From Schistosoma mansoni (lineage: Eukaryota; Platyhelminthes; Trematoda; Strigeidida; Schistosomatidae): a stretch of 64,000 nucleotides of DNA. The stretch lies in NCBI RefSeq assembly GCF_000237925.1, contig NC_031497.1, positions 10,772,512 through 10,836,511 on the forward strand, read 5' to 3'. The position numbers and the translations under genes were made by a program. The notes beneath the pieces were generated by a model. The model saw only the letters and a list, made by a program, of their open reading frames with translations, was not told the DNA's origin and did no database searches. Position 1 is the first letter of the stretch, and each line of letters opens with the position of its first letter. Positions 38,701 through 53,700 of the stretch are shown here, piece by piece.

Positions 38701-41700
38701 AATTTAAGATTTTAAACGAAGAAATAAAACGAAATAGATTAAAAGATTAGCTGTTGTAGAAGCTATATATCGATATATTCGGTATAGAACGTTCGGTAAA
38801 ATTAAATCTTTTGTAACAGTCTACCAGTAATTTAAAGCTAAGCCATAAATTCTACGAATTATAGTATAATACATCATAATTTCATTTCGCTGATGTATAT
38901 CTAAATTGCAAAAGCATTTATATATCCTAGGTTCCGGTATTCTCTTTCGCACGCCTTTTGGGTGCTGATGTTTTGTTGGGTGTCGAAATGGTCAGTACTG
39001 GTGAAGTAGCATGTTTTGGTGTTGATCGCTATGAAGCCTATCTCTTAGCACAAGCTGCTGCATTATGTAATACAAATGGACTCCTTCCTAAACCAGGTGA
39101 TAATGTATTCTTATCTATAGGAAGTTATCGTCATAAATTGGAAATGCTTCCAAGGTTAGTAAAATTCTTCAAATACTGTCTCCTTTCAAGCAATTTATAA
39201 TTATGATAACTTATGTCACCTACTCTGTGCAAGTCAGGACATTTAAATCAAAGGTGTTAGCCACTGACCAGTGTTCTCTGTGACGTCTTTATATTTCGTG
39301 AAGAGTGGGAGCAGTAAAACACTTCACATGTAATAATTAGCATCTCACTACTAAAAAAGCAAGCTTAAATTTTCGGAAAACTATTTTCTACTGTTTATTT
39401 GCGCTGTTATTTGGTTGTCAGTAGTTAGAATAGTGTCTGGAAATTCTAACTAACTAGAATGTTGAAAATTGCATATTCGAAACTTACTCAAGAATTTCAT
39501 TATATAAGTAGTTTTTAAAACCCTTGGTGAACATGTTTCAACACATTTTCAGAGCAATTTCTTGATAAATTAGACTATCAAAAAATAATGGTCAGGCTTA
39601 GCAAAATTAAATGCAGACCAAGTTTGTGGGCATGCATAGTATCCGCTGTAATTACAAGATCTATAAAATTTATACCGGACATTTAGGTCATCAGTCCTTC
39701 TTTCCTTTGACGATTTTGACTTCATTAATTAGGTGGTGGATGTCATTCAGTTTATAGATTATTTTTACTACTTTGATCATTGTTTCTAGTATCTACGATT
39801 ATTTATATAACTAGTTAGATTGACGGATTACATACTAAATATTTAGCACACAACTGTTAATCTAAATAAAATTTATCATTTACTTCTCAGTTGAATATGC
39901 TTGTCTGTTTAAGTATTTATTCGGGATTCGTTTTCGAGAATATTGATTAACAAATAATTTTTAGAAAAAATCAAACCAAGTTAATGATAATGAGGATTTT
40001 ATGACATCATTCGTATAGTACTGTCTTAATATCGACTCATTCTTACTTCACTAGTAGTTAGAATGCTTGATAGCAATCAGAATAAACAGAAGTAATTTTC
40101 ATTTCGAATTTCGATCAGTCTTAATTGTCATATGTGCTTCATGTGCAGGCCCTCTTGATACAGCCATTTTTTCACAAATTTCTACACAATAGATAGAATC
40201 CAGGATGCGTGTTTCATTCTATTTAAGTCTCGTTATCTGAGTGTACGTGGATCTCAGTACTGATGTTCACATCGGAACTAGAATCCAATTCATTAGAAAT
40301 TGAATTAAAATTCGTACTTGTTGTACAAGCTAGTGAATGTCTGAGCTGAGTAACTAAACAGTTAACTCGTTGAGCGTTTGATGGAAAAGCCACTGAGTTC
40401 GAGTTCTGTTGTAAACATTAACATTGAAATCTAAGTGTACGTTTAGCTGACGAATCGCAAATGGAACTAAACGCGCTTCCTGGACTTCTCTGCTGACCAT
40501 ATTTCATCGTATTCTATAAGAGCTTATTTTCTCTAAGTTAAAGAGTTTTTTTTCTACTTTTTTGTATCATCTGATTCCAATGACTTAAGGTAAATTTGCA
40601 TGATGTGTAAACAGCTTGTGCTGACACGGTTTTTAATCAAGTGATTTCCAGTTGATAAGTAACATTACCACCGGAATGACAAAATTCTTCTGGTTTTAAC
40701 TTTATCATACTTTGTTTCTTAGTGTTAAACAGTTACACCAACTTGGATACAAATTATACGGAAGTTGTGGAACTGCTGACTTCTATCAAACTCAAGGCAT
40801 TTCTATCATCCCAGTGGAATGGCCTTACGAAGAATCAGATATATGCATTTCTGATAATAAGTGAGCTTCTTTTTTAACATTTTCCTCAATTTTTTTATAA
40901 TTATTACTGTAATCAAAGCTCATTTTGTCCTAAATAATGTTAAGGAGAATTTCGAACAAATGTTCTAACTATATGCTAAGATTAATCTTCTATTTCTTGC
41001 TTTGGCCTCGTATTAATTAGTATACTGTGGAAACTTTTCTATAGTATTATTGGTACTGTTTAACTATTTACTTAAATTAGATTTCTTCAAACTTTTTATT
41101 TTAGAATTCAAAATAATATGGATGCAAGTTCAAAAGACGGTACAATTCAGCAATATCTTAAAGATAAACTGTTTTCATTGATTGTTAGTTTATCATTGAA
41201 AAAAGTGGGATCTCGACGTCTTTCAGCCTTTGTTACACGTGGTGAGCAATATATCACTCATTTTGTCAGGGTTATACAGAATAATTCTTCAACTCACACA
41301 CTAGACTTATTGTTCCTAAAATTAATAACACTAGTTGAATATTACATGTAAAATGCAACAGTAAATTCTGTACTGAAGTATAAAGTATTGTAGGTATTTT
41401 GAAATAAATGAAAAATATAGATTAATTCTGTACGACTGTTTCCTAACCTTATATTTTATAGCACGTCTTTAATTAGTCTACGAACAAACAAGTTTACTTA
41501 TTTATTCAGACACATAATGCTTTGGATTCTTTTTCTGGTATCCCAGCCCTCACACAAATCGAATGGTCTAACTTGCTTAGGTTAAACACATTAACATTGG
41601 TAAAAGAGGCACCAAATATATATGTGTCACACAAACCATTCGACTTGTGTGAGGGCCGGAATACTGTCCGGGCTCCAAAACCGAAGCAGGTAGCCTTCTT

Positions 41701-44700
41701 AGAGGGCCACACCCGGAGCCTTCCACTTAAAGGTCTAATCCACATAGAATGGAGCAACGTTAAGAGATGCAGTCCCATGGTAGCTGGTGACCAACAATAG
41801 GTTCATACTCCATTTGTTTCTCTAGGATAGTGAAGCTAATGTGCACCATTGGTTTGGAATCAGGGTTTTCCAACTCCCCTAGGTGGATCCTCCGTACCCA
41901 CCAACCCGGCTAAAGCACCGGACATTCGCTTTCCGTCCTCTCAATTTCGTAAACAACACCCCGTTTGCGAGAAGGCAGTGAGTAGGACTTCTCTGACAGT
42001 GGTTGTATATACATGGCCATGTGAGAGCATTTCGAGAGAGAGAGAGAGAGTGGAATCTTCTCACCCTGGCCGTACCAGGGCATTTGGGGGCAGCGAACAC
42101 GTAATATCTATACATCCCTTTATACTTGAAACTCTACGCTGCTGAAATGCTATGATAATAATTCTAATTCAAAAATCATATACAATGACGTTTTTGTTGA
42201 GTAAGACGCTGAACCAATTTCAGAATTCCGTTTTAATGAAATCGAATATAATATGAAAGGATATATTCTTCTTTCCTTCACTATGTATGTTATGAATCGC
42301 CATTGGAATCTCTGAATTTCTTTGAGTAAACGGATTTAGATTACAGTTTTAATCCCTGTAATAGATTCATTCTACCTTAACCTTAGTTTATGACATGTTT
42401 ATTTTTTTGCATCAGCAATTTACAATCAAACGCTGATCAAATTATAAAAAAATAATGATGATTTACGAAACTCAGTATGTTGTTTGATTATTCACATTTA
42501 TTTATACTGTTGAACTATCAATTATTAATAACTCTTCCCCCCATAAACTTTACTTAGGCTATCAAACTAGACGTCTTGCCGTTGACACAAACGTACCTCT
42601 TCTAACTGATGTAAAACTGGCTAAACTTCTTATCGAAGCTCTTTATCGTTATTTTCATGGACAGAGTGCTAATAAAACATTAATAAAATCTGAAGACAAT
42701 GAATATAACGTATATAAGCAATCATTCCTTCATCGTTTACTTCCATTGCATTCAATAACTTCTAGTCAAATAATATATTTGCCAGGTTTGATCGATATTC
42801 ACGTCCACACCAGGTAATGTTTTATGCAATAGTCACGTTGTATTGTTTTTATATTTATTTACTGATGACCGGATAAAATGCAGCATATTGATGAGTAGAA
42901 ACATGTCATTAGACTATCTTAATTAGAAAGACTTGAGCTGTTTCACAATTTGTTTGATATTCTCTGTAATACTGGCGTTTGATTCCTTAACTATTGATGA
43001 AAATCACGATGTAGTTATTAAATGGTGTATCATACGCCTAAGTAAGTTATAGCTAATTCAGTTCGTTAACGAAGTACCGATTCTTGTACTCACTTTGAAA
43101 TTACACTTGTGTAAAAGTGACTCACTAAGGTACTGGACAAATTAAAATCAGTGATAAATATTAGAATCTGTTATCAGTGTCAAAAATCAAGTTATTGAAC
43201 AACTGAATTATAGATACACATTGTTTTATTTATTGATATTGCATAACTGAAGTTCAATGTTCTGATTGAACAATGTTAAACAAGGTTTGTGTTTAGTTTG
43301 GATCAATAGCTATTTTTGAACTTTGAAAGTCCATAATTCGCTAAATTTGATAAAACACCTAAAGTTACCATCCATTCTGTAAATTTGAGAACTCACTGAC
43401 CAAATAAATCCCTAATCATTCTGAAAAGTTGTAACTTTATCCAACAGAATGATGCTACGATTTCGTTTTCACTCACTTCAAAAGCCTTAGAAAACTCATG
43501 TGGATAAATAAAATAGGAACTGTAATAATTGAGTAAGCTATTTTAATAAATGAAATCACTTATTTGATTAGTGTTACATTTAATTAGTTAGTAAAAAATG
43601 GGCAAAGGCCAGCCCTAATGGCAAACGATTGGAATAGTTTTCTAACTGAGTTTATCCTTAATTTATAATATTGTGTTGGCAGTGTATCTGACAAATCACA
43701 TTCATTTGGTTGTAACTAAGATAGTTTCTTCTGGTTTGAAATTTTTATTGACATTCTGATTATCCATCTTTATTTGGTAATGATTTTGTCACTATTATTC
43801 TCCTCCCTACACATCAAAAAATGTGCATTGCAGTGCCAAAAATATCTTACGCATCTCCTGTACCTTCAAAAACACTTTTACATTCATAAAGAGGGAGACT
43901 TCTCTGAATTATTCGCGTCCCTTAGTTAGCAGAAGGATGGTTCGACTGCTTCACAGATAAAAACGAGTTGTTATGGGTGAATTAACACTTTTGATCGGTG
44001 CCAAGATTTTGTCAGCCACCAACTTCTTAGGACTGTAACTTTGAGGATAAATGAACTGGTTAACACGTTTGACTACGTTACTCTCTATAGTCAGAGTGAA
44101 AGTTAATGCAGACCAGTTTTGGAATTAGTGGTAGACAAACGCATCCCAAACTTTCTCAGATTGTTGCTCAAGCTGTTGAAAAGACTCCGTTTGTCATTAA
44201 ATGAAACTGTTATCTACCTACCCTGTCATTGACTGGCTCTATAAGTAAGTGACCAATACCCGGAAAGTCAGGCGGAAAAGCTTTGTTTTTGGAGGCATAC
44301 CTTTTAGAAAAAATAATAAAAATGTTGAATTTATCAGTTTTCATGAACTGCGCTTGATGCAGATAAACCATTTGATATTTTACCGTAATCGCCAACTCTA
44401 CCAATAGTACCCAAATAAGGAACCTTCAGTAGGTTTACAGACATTTTTGAACGTGGATGGAATCTAACCGTTTAATATGACTAAATTTGACGTCAATATA
44501 TATCTTCTTTTTAGAGTTTGTTACCTTATGAAGATTTATCAGGTGGTTTTGTGGAGATTTAATAATTTTTTTCAGTTGAAATCAATTGACTCATGATTTC
44601 AATTATGAAGATTTGGCTAATACTTCCACGACTATGTTTAAAATCTACATAGTTTCCTCTGGTTCAATGTTTCCATCCTTCATTTAAGCTTCAGGTGATT

Positions 44701-47700
44701 AAGGAAGTTAATATTATAGACCCGATATTAATCGGAGTGATTCATCCGTGGCTATCAAAAATGGATCTTTCTTAGAGAACAATCGCAACCACTCAGGTGT
44801 AACGACTTCCAGCTTTTAAGATCTGATTAGTAATTCAGTTAATTTTAATGTTAATGCTAAGGCATCATTCATAGAAACTTTTGAAACTAATTTAATAAAA
44901 CTTGATGCTGTTGTTCGCTCCAAGTTAGCCATTGTCTTTCAAAACTCACTTAAATTCAGATGGTTTACATCTGACTCTCATTCGAACTGTCTGTAAATAG
45001 TTGCAAGTGGGAAGAGTGGCTGGAACCAATTTAAGCTGTTTCCCAAAGTGTTCCATCTGTCATTCCAGTCGTCCAGGCTGAAAGTAGATCACAGCTCCAC
45101 ATATTTCCGAGATAGTCTCAGTGATAGCTGACTTTTTAACCTATGTCTCTCTCATGAATCTGGAAAGCTATTCTGTGTTAACTATTGCAGCTGCCTTTTC
45201 CATTCTTTCTGCTTTTGATTACTACATAGGCATTTTGTTTACGTTTGAGTTGCCTCTAGTCATTATTGTGTTCAGACTCTGTAGAGATATATTTAACTGT
45301 AGAAATCAATTCAGTAAATACTTCAGAAATTCACTATTCCTTTTCTAAGCATTTTGATGTATGCTGCTGACAGATATGTTTGTGTTTACACCTAGTTCAA
45401 TACCATGCTGGAATAGTTGGAGACGAATATCCTTCGTATATGGCTATAAGTGTTCAGTTATTTCTTCCTTGGGTATATCTGTAACATTTACACTTTTAGA
45501 CTAAGCTCCAAAAGACCTCTTTGTCCCAGTTATTTTGGTCTTGTAACTGAACATGATCAAAATCCAGAAATGAACCCTAGAAAAAGCTGGAAATTTCTAT
45601 CAAACATCTTCAACAAAGATTTATTAGTGTCAATCTTTGACTTTCTGTTCAGTGTCCTCAAGTCGGATAATGTCGTTAGTCCAATTCACGAATGTTCACT
45701 TCAATTTCTGATTCCAAACTAGAACCATACCGATGGGATCACTAGAAGTCATTAATAACGTAGATGATAGGTGAATTGTTTTGGTTATCCACGCCGATAG
45801 TAAGACTTAATTTATGGACGTTATATTTTATTTTTATCCTTAGCACTCTTCAAATGATCTGCCTAGGATGGTAGAATATCAGGCAACAAATATTACACTC
45901 ACTATAGGTTGTTTCAGTGATCACCAAGAAACTCCGATCACTTCTTTAATTTCACATACAGATTAAATGCCTTCCGTCTAGTATTGTTCAGGTTAAATAG
46001 GTTCCGACACTTCTTCCCAAATAATCCTTTGATGTTGTCTTACAAGGTAAAAGCTTTGACCGTTTAATTTAACTATGTGATAAAATGATTAGCTAAAAAT
46101 TCATCTATTGTGAAATCCTCCACAAAATAATATGGGTGTTGGCAGATGAAAAAGTCAGTCAATGAAACACATCTCCATGACTATTCCATAGGTATTTCAA
46201 AAACCCATTACTCGTTGTTTTCATTTTTGTCTATTACTTATACAGGGATCCCGGAATGGAATATAAGGAGGACTGGACATCTGTTACTAAAGCTGCGCTT
46301 GCAGGTGGTATAGTAACTATTTTAGCAATGCCAAACACTGATCCTGCAATAGTTGATGAAAATACCTTTAACATTATGAGCAGAAATGCAGCATCTAAAG
46401 CGTGTTGTGATTATGGTCTTTATGTTGGCGCATCATCAGAAAATGCTTTCACTGTTAGTTCTCTATCTCACAAAGCTGTTGGACTCAAAATGTATCTTAA
46501 TGAAACATTTACTTGCTTATCGTTAGGCAATAAGCTTAATATTTGGCGTCAACATTTTGAAGTAAGATGCAACAAAACTTTTTCTCTATTACGACAGACA
46601 TTATTAGTACTGAAGCTATTATTATCTATGTTATTTAAATGTCATACAAATTTAACATAGAGTATAATTTATTATTCAGAATATTTTCCAGAAAAACATC
46701 ATTCCTTTGATGTACAAATAAAAAATAACACTACAGTAATCATCTATGTTTTTAGTGAAGTTCCGTTTTCTGAGCCAGCTGGTTTATTCGTGGAACTTTC
46801 ATTGCTCTCATGAATAACATAACATAACTCATCAATTTATCGTTAACAACATATTTTCAAATGAGCAATAAAATATACGAACAGACAAAAGAAACACCGG
46901 TTGAATCACAAGTATCAGAACCTATTGCAGAAGCAGTGATGCAGAGACTGGAAGCATCGACTTTACCAGTAATCAAGCCGAAAATATGAATTCCTTATAT
47001 GAACGACACATTCGTCATGATCAAAAAGGACGCGTTGGAAAACACCTACAGTTCGATCAACAAATTCTTCGATGAAATAAAATTCACAACAGTAAAGGAG
47101 TCCAACAACAAACCATAATTCTTGAATGTATTAATCACAGGAACCAACACAGGAAAACTGGGGACATAAGTATATCGGAAACCAATTCATACAGATCAGA
47201 TTCTCGACTAAGGCAGTAACAACCTGATAACTCGCAAAATTAACTTCATACAAACGTTTTTCAAAATGTTGAGAACACAACAGCACACTTACAGAGCTGA
47301 GAAATGAAGAAAAATATCTTTTAAAAGAGTGGCTATCTAATCAGCATCATTAAAAAAATATCAATCCAACTCATCGGCCAGACTGTAAGCAAATACAGAA
47401 ACCAACAAACGGATCATTTTGCAATATGAATAAGCAATATCGGAAATTACAACGAAATTATTGAAGCCGTTTGTAATAGGTGTAGCATATGAACCGTCAA
47501 AATCACTTTAATCAATCATATAGCAAACCAAAGGATGAAATGACAAAAAGAAGAAAAACCGAGCATCATCAACAAAATAAACTGTTCCAACTAGAAGAAA
47601 CACTACACCGGACAAAAGGAAGATCCTCATTATCTTTCCCTGGATCAACATCAACTAGCGGTCAAACACCATGATATGTCTTTGCTTATGACAATAGATG

Positions 47701-50700
47701 TAGTCAACTTTGGACACACATTTAACTGAAAAAAATTCGAAATCTCGGATAGAGGTGACATTAAGAACACCAGAAAATTTTTAGAAGCTTGGCACCCTGA
47801 TCGATCAGCGATCAACAAGCACATCGAAATTAATCCAACTTATCAACCACTTAAATAAATCATGAACAAATATGGAATCGAGAATCAGATCAAAGGGGAA
47901 TACAATCGAAATAAAAATGCAGACAATGGCAGGTTAAAGGTCAACAATAATCATTCAACATCGAGGTCAAGAGGATAACCTGTGAATCATATGTTAAGAA
48001 ATTCGAATACTTCACTTCTATCTGATATTTTTGCTGGTGTTGTTGTTCAGAATAACAATAAAAGCTCCACAACTGAATCATCCAGCTCAGAAAACAAAAC
48101 TCCACCAAAATCATCTACCTGAGCTGCAAATCTCCATAATCTCTGTGTAACCGTTACTTGCTGATGTTTTCAGGTACCAGAATTCTCAATAAATACAAAT
48201 TCCAATGTTTACAAAATATCTGTATAACTTAACTGTTCGATACAAAATTAAATAAAAGCCTTTTAGGTATATATTTATATTACCAATCACACAGTACGAT
48301 TGGACTGCTTTTTCTAATTATCACTACAAAATTATATAATGTCGCTGTCCATCATTAAATTCATACCTAATTCATATACTTCACATACCTTTTCTAATTG
48401 AAAGTGAACAAAATTTAAATCAAAAACAATGATTTGCTGACAAATAAATGATCGATTGCATTAATTACACGACGGATTTCTACTTATCATTATAGAGTTT
48501 CTTTAACCTGGAATCTCTTCTAATTTATGAACTAGACAATATTAGGGGTTTAGAAACCAGCGATCGTGTAGTATATGTAGAGTGCTAGGTAACTTATCTA
48601 CTTGAAATGAATATTAGTCATAAGCGATTAGCTACTATGGTTCTTAGTATGTTTAGCCTATCTGAGTTATTTGTCACACATTGTATATGTTAATTACCAA
48701 AGTAAGAGTAATTCCTGGAGTTCTCCAAGTAGAAACAAAGATTAACTTATATAATCTCAGTAGAAAATGAGTGATCGTACTTAACTTTAAGCATCATCAA
48801 GATTCAATCAACTCAAAAGAATTTTTCCGCGCTAATTCCATCATTGATTCCATATTATCTACTATTTTAGTCCCGCGTACGGGATCGTGGATGCACACTG
48901 TTCAGGAGTCCCATACCAGGACGAAACAGCCGTCCAATGCCTACAGGTTTTCAATGTTGGTCTAACGTTGATCATTTCATGATCTCAATAAAAACTCAGC
49001 ATTCTCCAAAACCCTATATTGATTATTATTTTAATATTTCAGACAATTTGAATAGCAGATACGAATGGTTTCTTGTCTGCATATTTTCATGTAAAAATTT
49101 TTTTCTGGAATGTATTGAGTGACCTTTTATGATCACTGCATACCTTCACCAAAATAGGTTGTATATAGTAAACAAATATTGACATGTTAGTGCGGTGGAA
49201 TAATGTCACCCCTCACTTGTACACTTCCGTTCTTTTTTATTGCTTAAACCCATCTCTTTTTTTAATAAAAAACGAAATGAATTGTACCTCGTTATGTCAT
49301 CTGGTTCTACCGAACATTAAATGTGTTTAAAAATTAGCATAAGCTGTATTCGACTTTCAGTTATGTAGTCGACATTTATTAGTATGATAATAAAATAACA
49401 ACATATTCGTGATATTTCGATAGGGTAATAAGACTATGTGATACATTTCGAACAATGTGATCTCACATATTACTTGTTAAGAACATTTATGTATAAAAAT
49501 AAAAGGTCAACTAGACTAGAAATGGAGGGTAAGAGGAGACAAGGATAATAAAGGAAAAAATGTGAAAACAACTTGATACACCAATGAGTAGAAACTAGAA
49601 TTTCTGACATTTCGTGGCCCACTTCTTGAGATTAAAAATTAAGCCAATTAAAAAGTACGGAGGAACAGACAGACTATAGTTCTATCAAAACCAGGATACA
49701 TCTGATTACGTCAATCTCAAGTCATATTTGGTCAAGGTAATTCTGTGAGACATTACCGTGTGTATTTGTGTGTATGATAATGGGTGTGGAAATTAAGGAG
49801 TAAGGTTGAAATCTGTGTATGTGTGTTAGTTATGTGAGAAAACAATAAATTAAGTATACTTTTCTGTTTAAACGGTCCCAATTGAATGAATAATCAGGCC
49901 TTCTATGCTATCGAGGGGAGAGTGATTTAGTATCACATGAAACATCCCAGCTGCTCAATTTTATCTATTATTGAAAAAACCTTTCTGAATTATTTTGAAA
50001 ACACTAGACGGCCGTTTCTTCCTTAAACGGGACCCCTCAGAAGTGTACATACACTGTCCCTCACGCGGGACTCGAGCCCAGGAGCCTCGGTCTTGCGCAA
50101 ACTCTTAACTTCTAGACCACTAAGTCAGTATCGAATGGTGTTAATGTCTAACTTCAAACAATCCATGATGTTGCACGACCGTCTTCCATCGTTTTTGATA
50201 ACTGCTTCACACTCTGAGTTTCATTGAAATCAAGAACCAATCAATGTTAGACCACCATTGAAGACCTGAAAGAACTGGACGGCCGTTTCGTCCTAGTATG
50301 GGGTTCCAATATGTAGTCGCGATTCTGCATAGACATAAAAGAGATTTTTTCCGTTAGTTGAACTTCAGCATTTCTAAGAGTATCGGCTGTTTCACAAAAG
50401 TCTGATACCTCACACTGAATCACTTCATCAAAAATGACATGACGTTGACCTATTTCGATTAAACTAAATATTTAGCCTGTTTCTCTATACTATTTAAACT
50501 TGTGTCAATTTGGACCGGTTATTCATTTGTTTGCTCTGAAGAAGTAGCTTACACCAAGTTACGAAAGTTAAGAATGTTATTTCTATTCATTCAGTATCAA
50601 AAATATATCATTATTTTATCATTGACATTCAAACCAACACTCAACTTATTTGAAATAATTAAGTCCGATCTTAGTTATTAGTACGTTTATTGATCATTTC

Positions 50701-53700
50701 TAACAAAAAGTTTCATTCTCTTTCTATCTATCTATCTCTATATATATTTATATACGCTTTTAAAGAACTGGCCAAGTGATCGTCCAATTTGTTGCCATGC
50801 TGAAGGTGAAACCATTGCCGCTGTAATTCTTTTAGCGGAAATCACTGGACGCAGTGTGCATATTTGTCATGTTGCACGTAGAGCTGAAATTGAATTAATT
50901 CGTGATGCGAAACAACGTGGTCTAAAGGTCACATGTGAAGTTTGTCCACATCATTTATTCTTAACTGCAGATGATTTACCTCAAGAAGGAGGTTGGAGTA
51001 AGTCTAGTTCTCTTTTGCTGAAAATCGAAATGTTCATATAATAGTTAGTCGCTCTTTCTAATACCAATTTGTAAATTTTAATGATTATTTGCATATCCAA
51101 AGTATTCGATTAAAAGATGAAAGGTTGAATTTTAATCCTATGTTAAAAGTTCATCATGATCAGAACACTCGAGTTTTACTGTCAATAATTTACTACGCTA
51201 ATTAGGGACGGGGAGATGATCTACAATGTCTACATGCTTTCAAATGATTAATCAAAATTGTAAATTGATAGGCTTAAGTCAGCTTTTATTTTAAACCATC
51301 GTCTATACTAGACCGCAAACGCAGCATTGATTTGCTACTTCTTTGATCTTATTTAGAACTGTGACTATTCGAACACCGGTAAATATTTTATAACCAGAAA
51401 TCTACTAATCTCTAAACTGAAGTGCTTAATTTTCATTGCAAATTTTTAAACTCAATCTACTGTAAACTGATCTCGCGAGAGATGAATTAGTTTGATCGTT
51501 CACCTAATCATTCTTTAACCATCGTGCTCTCTGGGGTCCCAATAATAGTCCAAATTTGCTTTTAGTTTATAAGATCATCAGTGATAAGATCGGATATGTA
51601 TTTTTTTTCTATCTTCATTTTATTAGTCACTGGTGTAGCCTGTAAATAACTCTCCGTACATAAGGAAAGGTGGATAGTGGCTAGCAGTGGAATCCAGTAC
51701 GCGTGTTTCGTCCTATTTAGGGCTCGTCAGCTGGATGTGCCTGCATCTCAGAGTTGATGTGCAGTAGCTGAGTGGATAACGCGATGGCGTTTGGAGCGAA
51801 AGGTACTGGGTTCGAGTCCCTGAGTGAACATCAACTCTGAGATGCAGGTACATCCAGCTGACGAGTCACAAATAGGACGAAACGTGCGTCCTGGATTCCA
51901 GTGGTTATAATATTTGTGAATTAAATCTATATCGAGGCAATACGCACAGTATGCACATATACCAATAAGAGACTGATCAATTGCAGCCCTAAGCATCAAT
52001 GGGAAGACTCAAACAAACAATAGCAAGTGAATTTAATCTCTCCGTACAGTTTACTGCGTCTTTGATTATATTTTGTGATTATCAAATACACTTATTATTA
52101 ACAAAGCGTCCCTTAATCTTTACTTACTTAAATCTGTTGCTCCTGATGAAGCATTGGCCACCCATGAGGGATTTCCGGTCAACGTTGTATTAAGCTCTCC
52201 TTTCCGGTTGCTGTTAAGCGGTATTCATGATATTACTCTGATTCCCAGCTCTGCGTTATTTATTCTCACTCTCCCGTTTACCTTGAGGACTTTACGTCAC
52301 GGCTTGTTTTGTAGTACAGTTTGATGGTTTTCCTATGGCGTATCCTATCCACCTACAACATTTTTTCCTAATTCCCTCTTTAACTAGCACCTGGTTTGTT
52401 CTCTACCAGAATGAGTAATTGCTAATAGTCTCTAACAAAAGAACCTAGAGTATTTTGCATAGACAACCGTTTATAAATACATGTACTTTTTTGGCGATGG
52501 TTTTGGTAGATTTCCAAGTAAAATAGAACTGTCTTGAAAATTCTGTCTTTGGTGTTGGATAAGTTCTTTTAAGTTCCAGATATCCTTCGGTCATAGGAAT
52601 GTTCCCCTTGTCTTGCCAATTCATACCTTCATACTTTTATCAGGTAATCCATGTTTATCAATAACAGTGCCCAGGTAAATGCGTCCACTCCTTCCAGAGC
52701 TTCACCATCAAGCGTGATTTAATTACTGCTTACAGTTTTGTACGTGACCGACCTTTACAAAAACATGTATTACGTATGCCTATGGACCGACTACTTAGAC
52801 ATGCAATGATGGCTAGTGTAGGGGTAGGTTGGAAGAAAGCTAATGGTGGCTAAACCAAGACATGACATTAACCCATGAAGACACTAACTGTTTGGGGTCC
52901 ACATGATTATCGGGACCAATAGTTGGATACTTTGGGTAACATGACCCAGAATCGTCCGCAATCTCGCAGATGCATTCACTTTTACTCTTCCTTTAGATCC
53001 TAATCTTCGAAATGAACTTGAAAATTTTTTTTCATTCCACTAATCTATACTCTCTTATCGCATCGTATCCGTTATACTTAACCCTTTCTGCCACCACTAG
53101 TACTGTTATTGCCTGTACTACTTGCGGATTTGTTTTGACAATTTCATCACGATGTGCCAATGGAGTGTGGCAACGTCAACTGATGTATACATGTACCAGG
53201 TTCTACGTTGCGTATGACTGACGACTGTAATGTTCATCATGACATAATTTCATCAACAGTTAAAAATATTTTACATATTATTTTCCAGATGAAGTGCGCC
53301 CACGACTCGGTACAGCAGATGATATAAACGCTCTTTGGGCCAACATTAGCACAATCGATTGTTTCGCAACTGATCATGCACCACACACTATTTCTGAAAA
53401 GAGTAAAGTGTCAGGGGCACCTCCTGGATTTCCAGGTTTGGAAACAATGTTGTCGTTGTTACTGACCGCTATGTATAATGGCCGTCTTACGCTTACTGAA
53501 CTGATTGAACGCCTGTATATAAATCCATACAAAATATTTGGGATACCAACTGCTCACACTTTATATGAAGCTGTAAACTCAGTTAGTCGGGGGATATATG
53601 GCGAAACATGGGTTGAAGTGGATATGAGTGCTGAATGGCGTATTCCTGGGGCTGCATGGAAAACCAAGTCAGAATCTGAACCTTCATTCTTTACTCGTGC

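Larger units (their letters stand above)
51675..51915. mobile_element. Sm-alpha-type retroposon with two opposed hammerheads around a Pol III core
   Basis: This compact element consists of a - strand hammerhead (51692-51736), box A tagctgagtgg (51765-51775), box B ggttcgagtcc (51809-51819) and a + strand hammerhead (51852-51896). The arms (gtggaatccag to gcatctcagagttgatg, and catcaactctgagatgc to ctggattccagtgg) are inverted copies, so a transcript would fold into one long hairpin with the tRNA-like core as loop. It lies in CAD intron 21. No clear target-site duplication was found. Confidence 0.85.

Noticed and set aside
45121-45722. Hydrophobic open frames at 45.1-45.7 kb as a membrane protein
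   Set aside because: The hydrophobicity comes from T-rich DNA; part of the stretch is a block repeated at 55.5 kb and no splice or start context fits.
51765-51819. A real tRNA gene (box A and box B)
   Set aside because: No acceptor stem or anticodon arm forms; the boxes belong to a hammerhead SINE.
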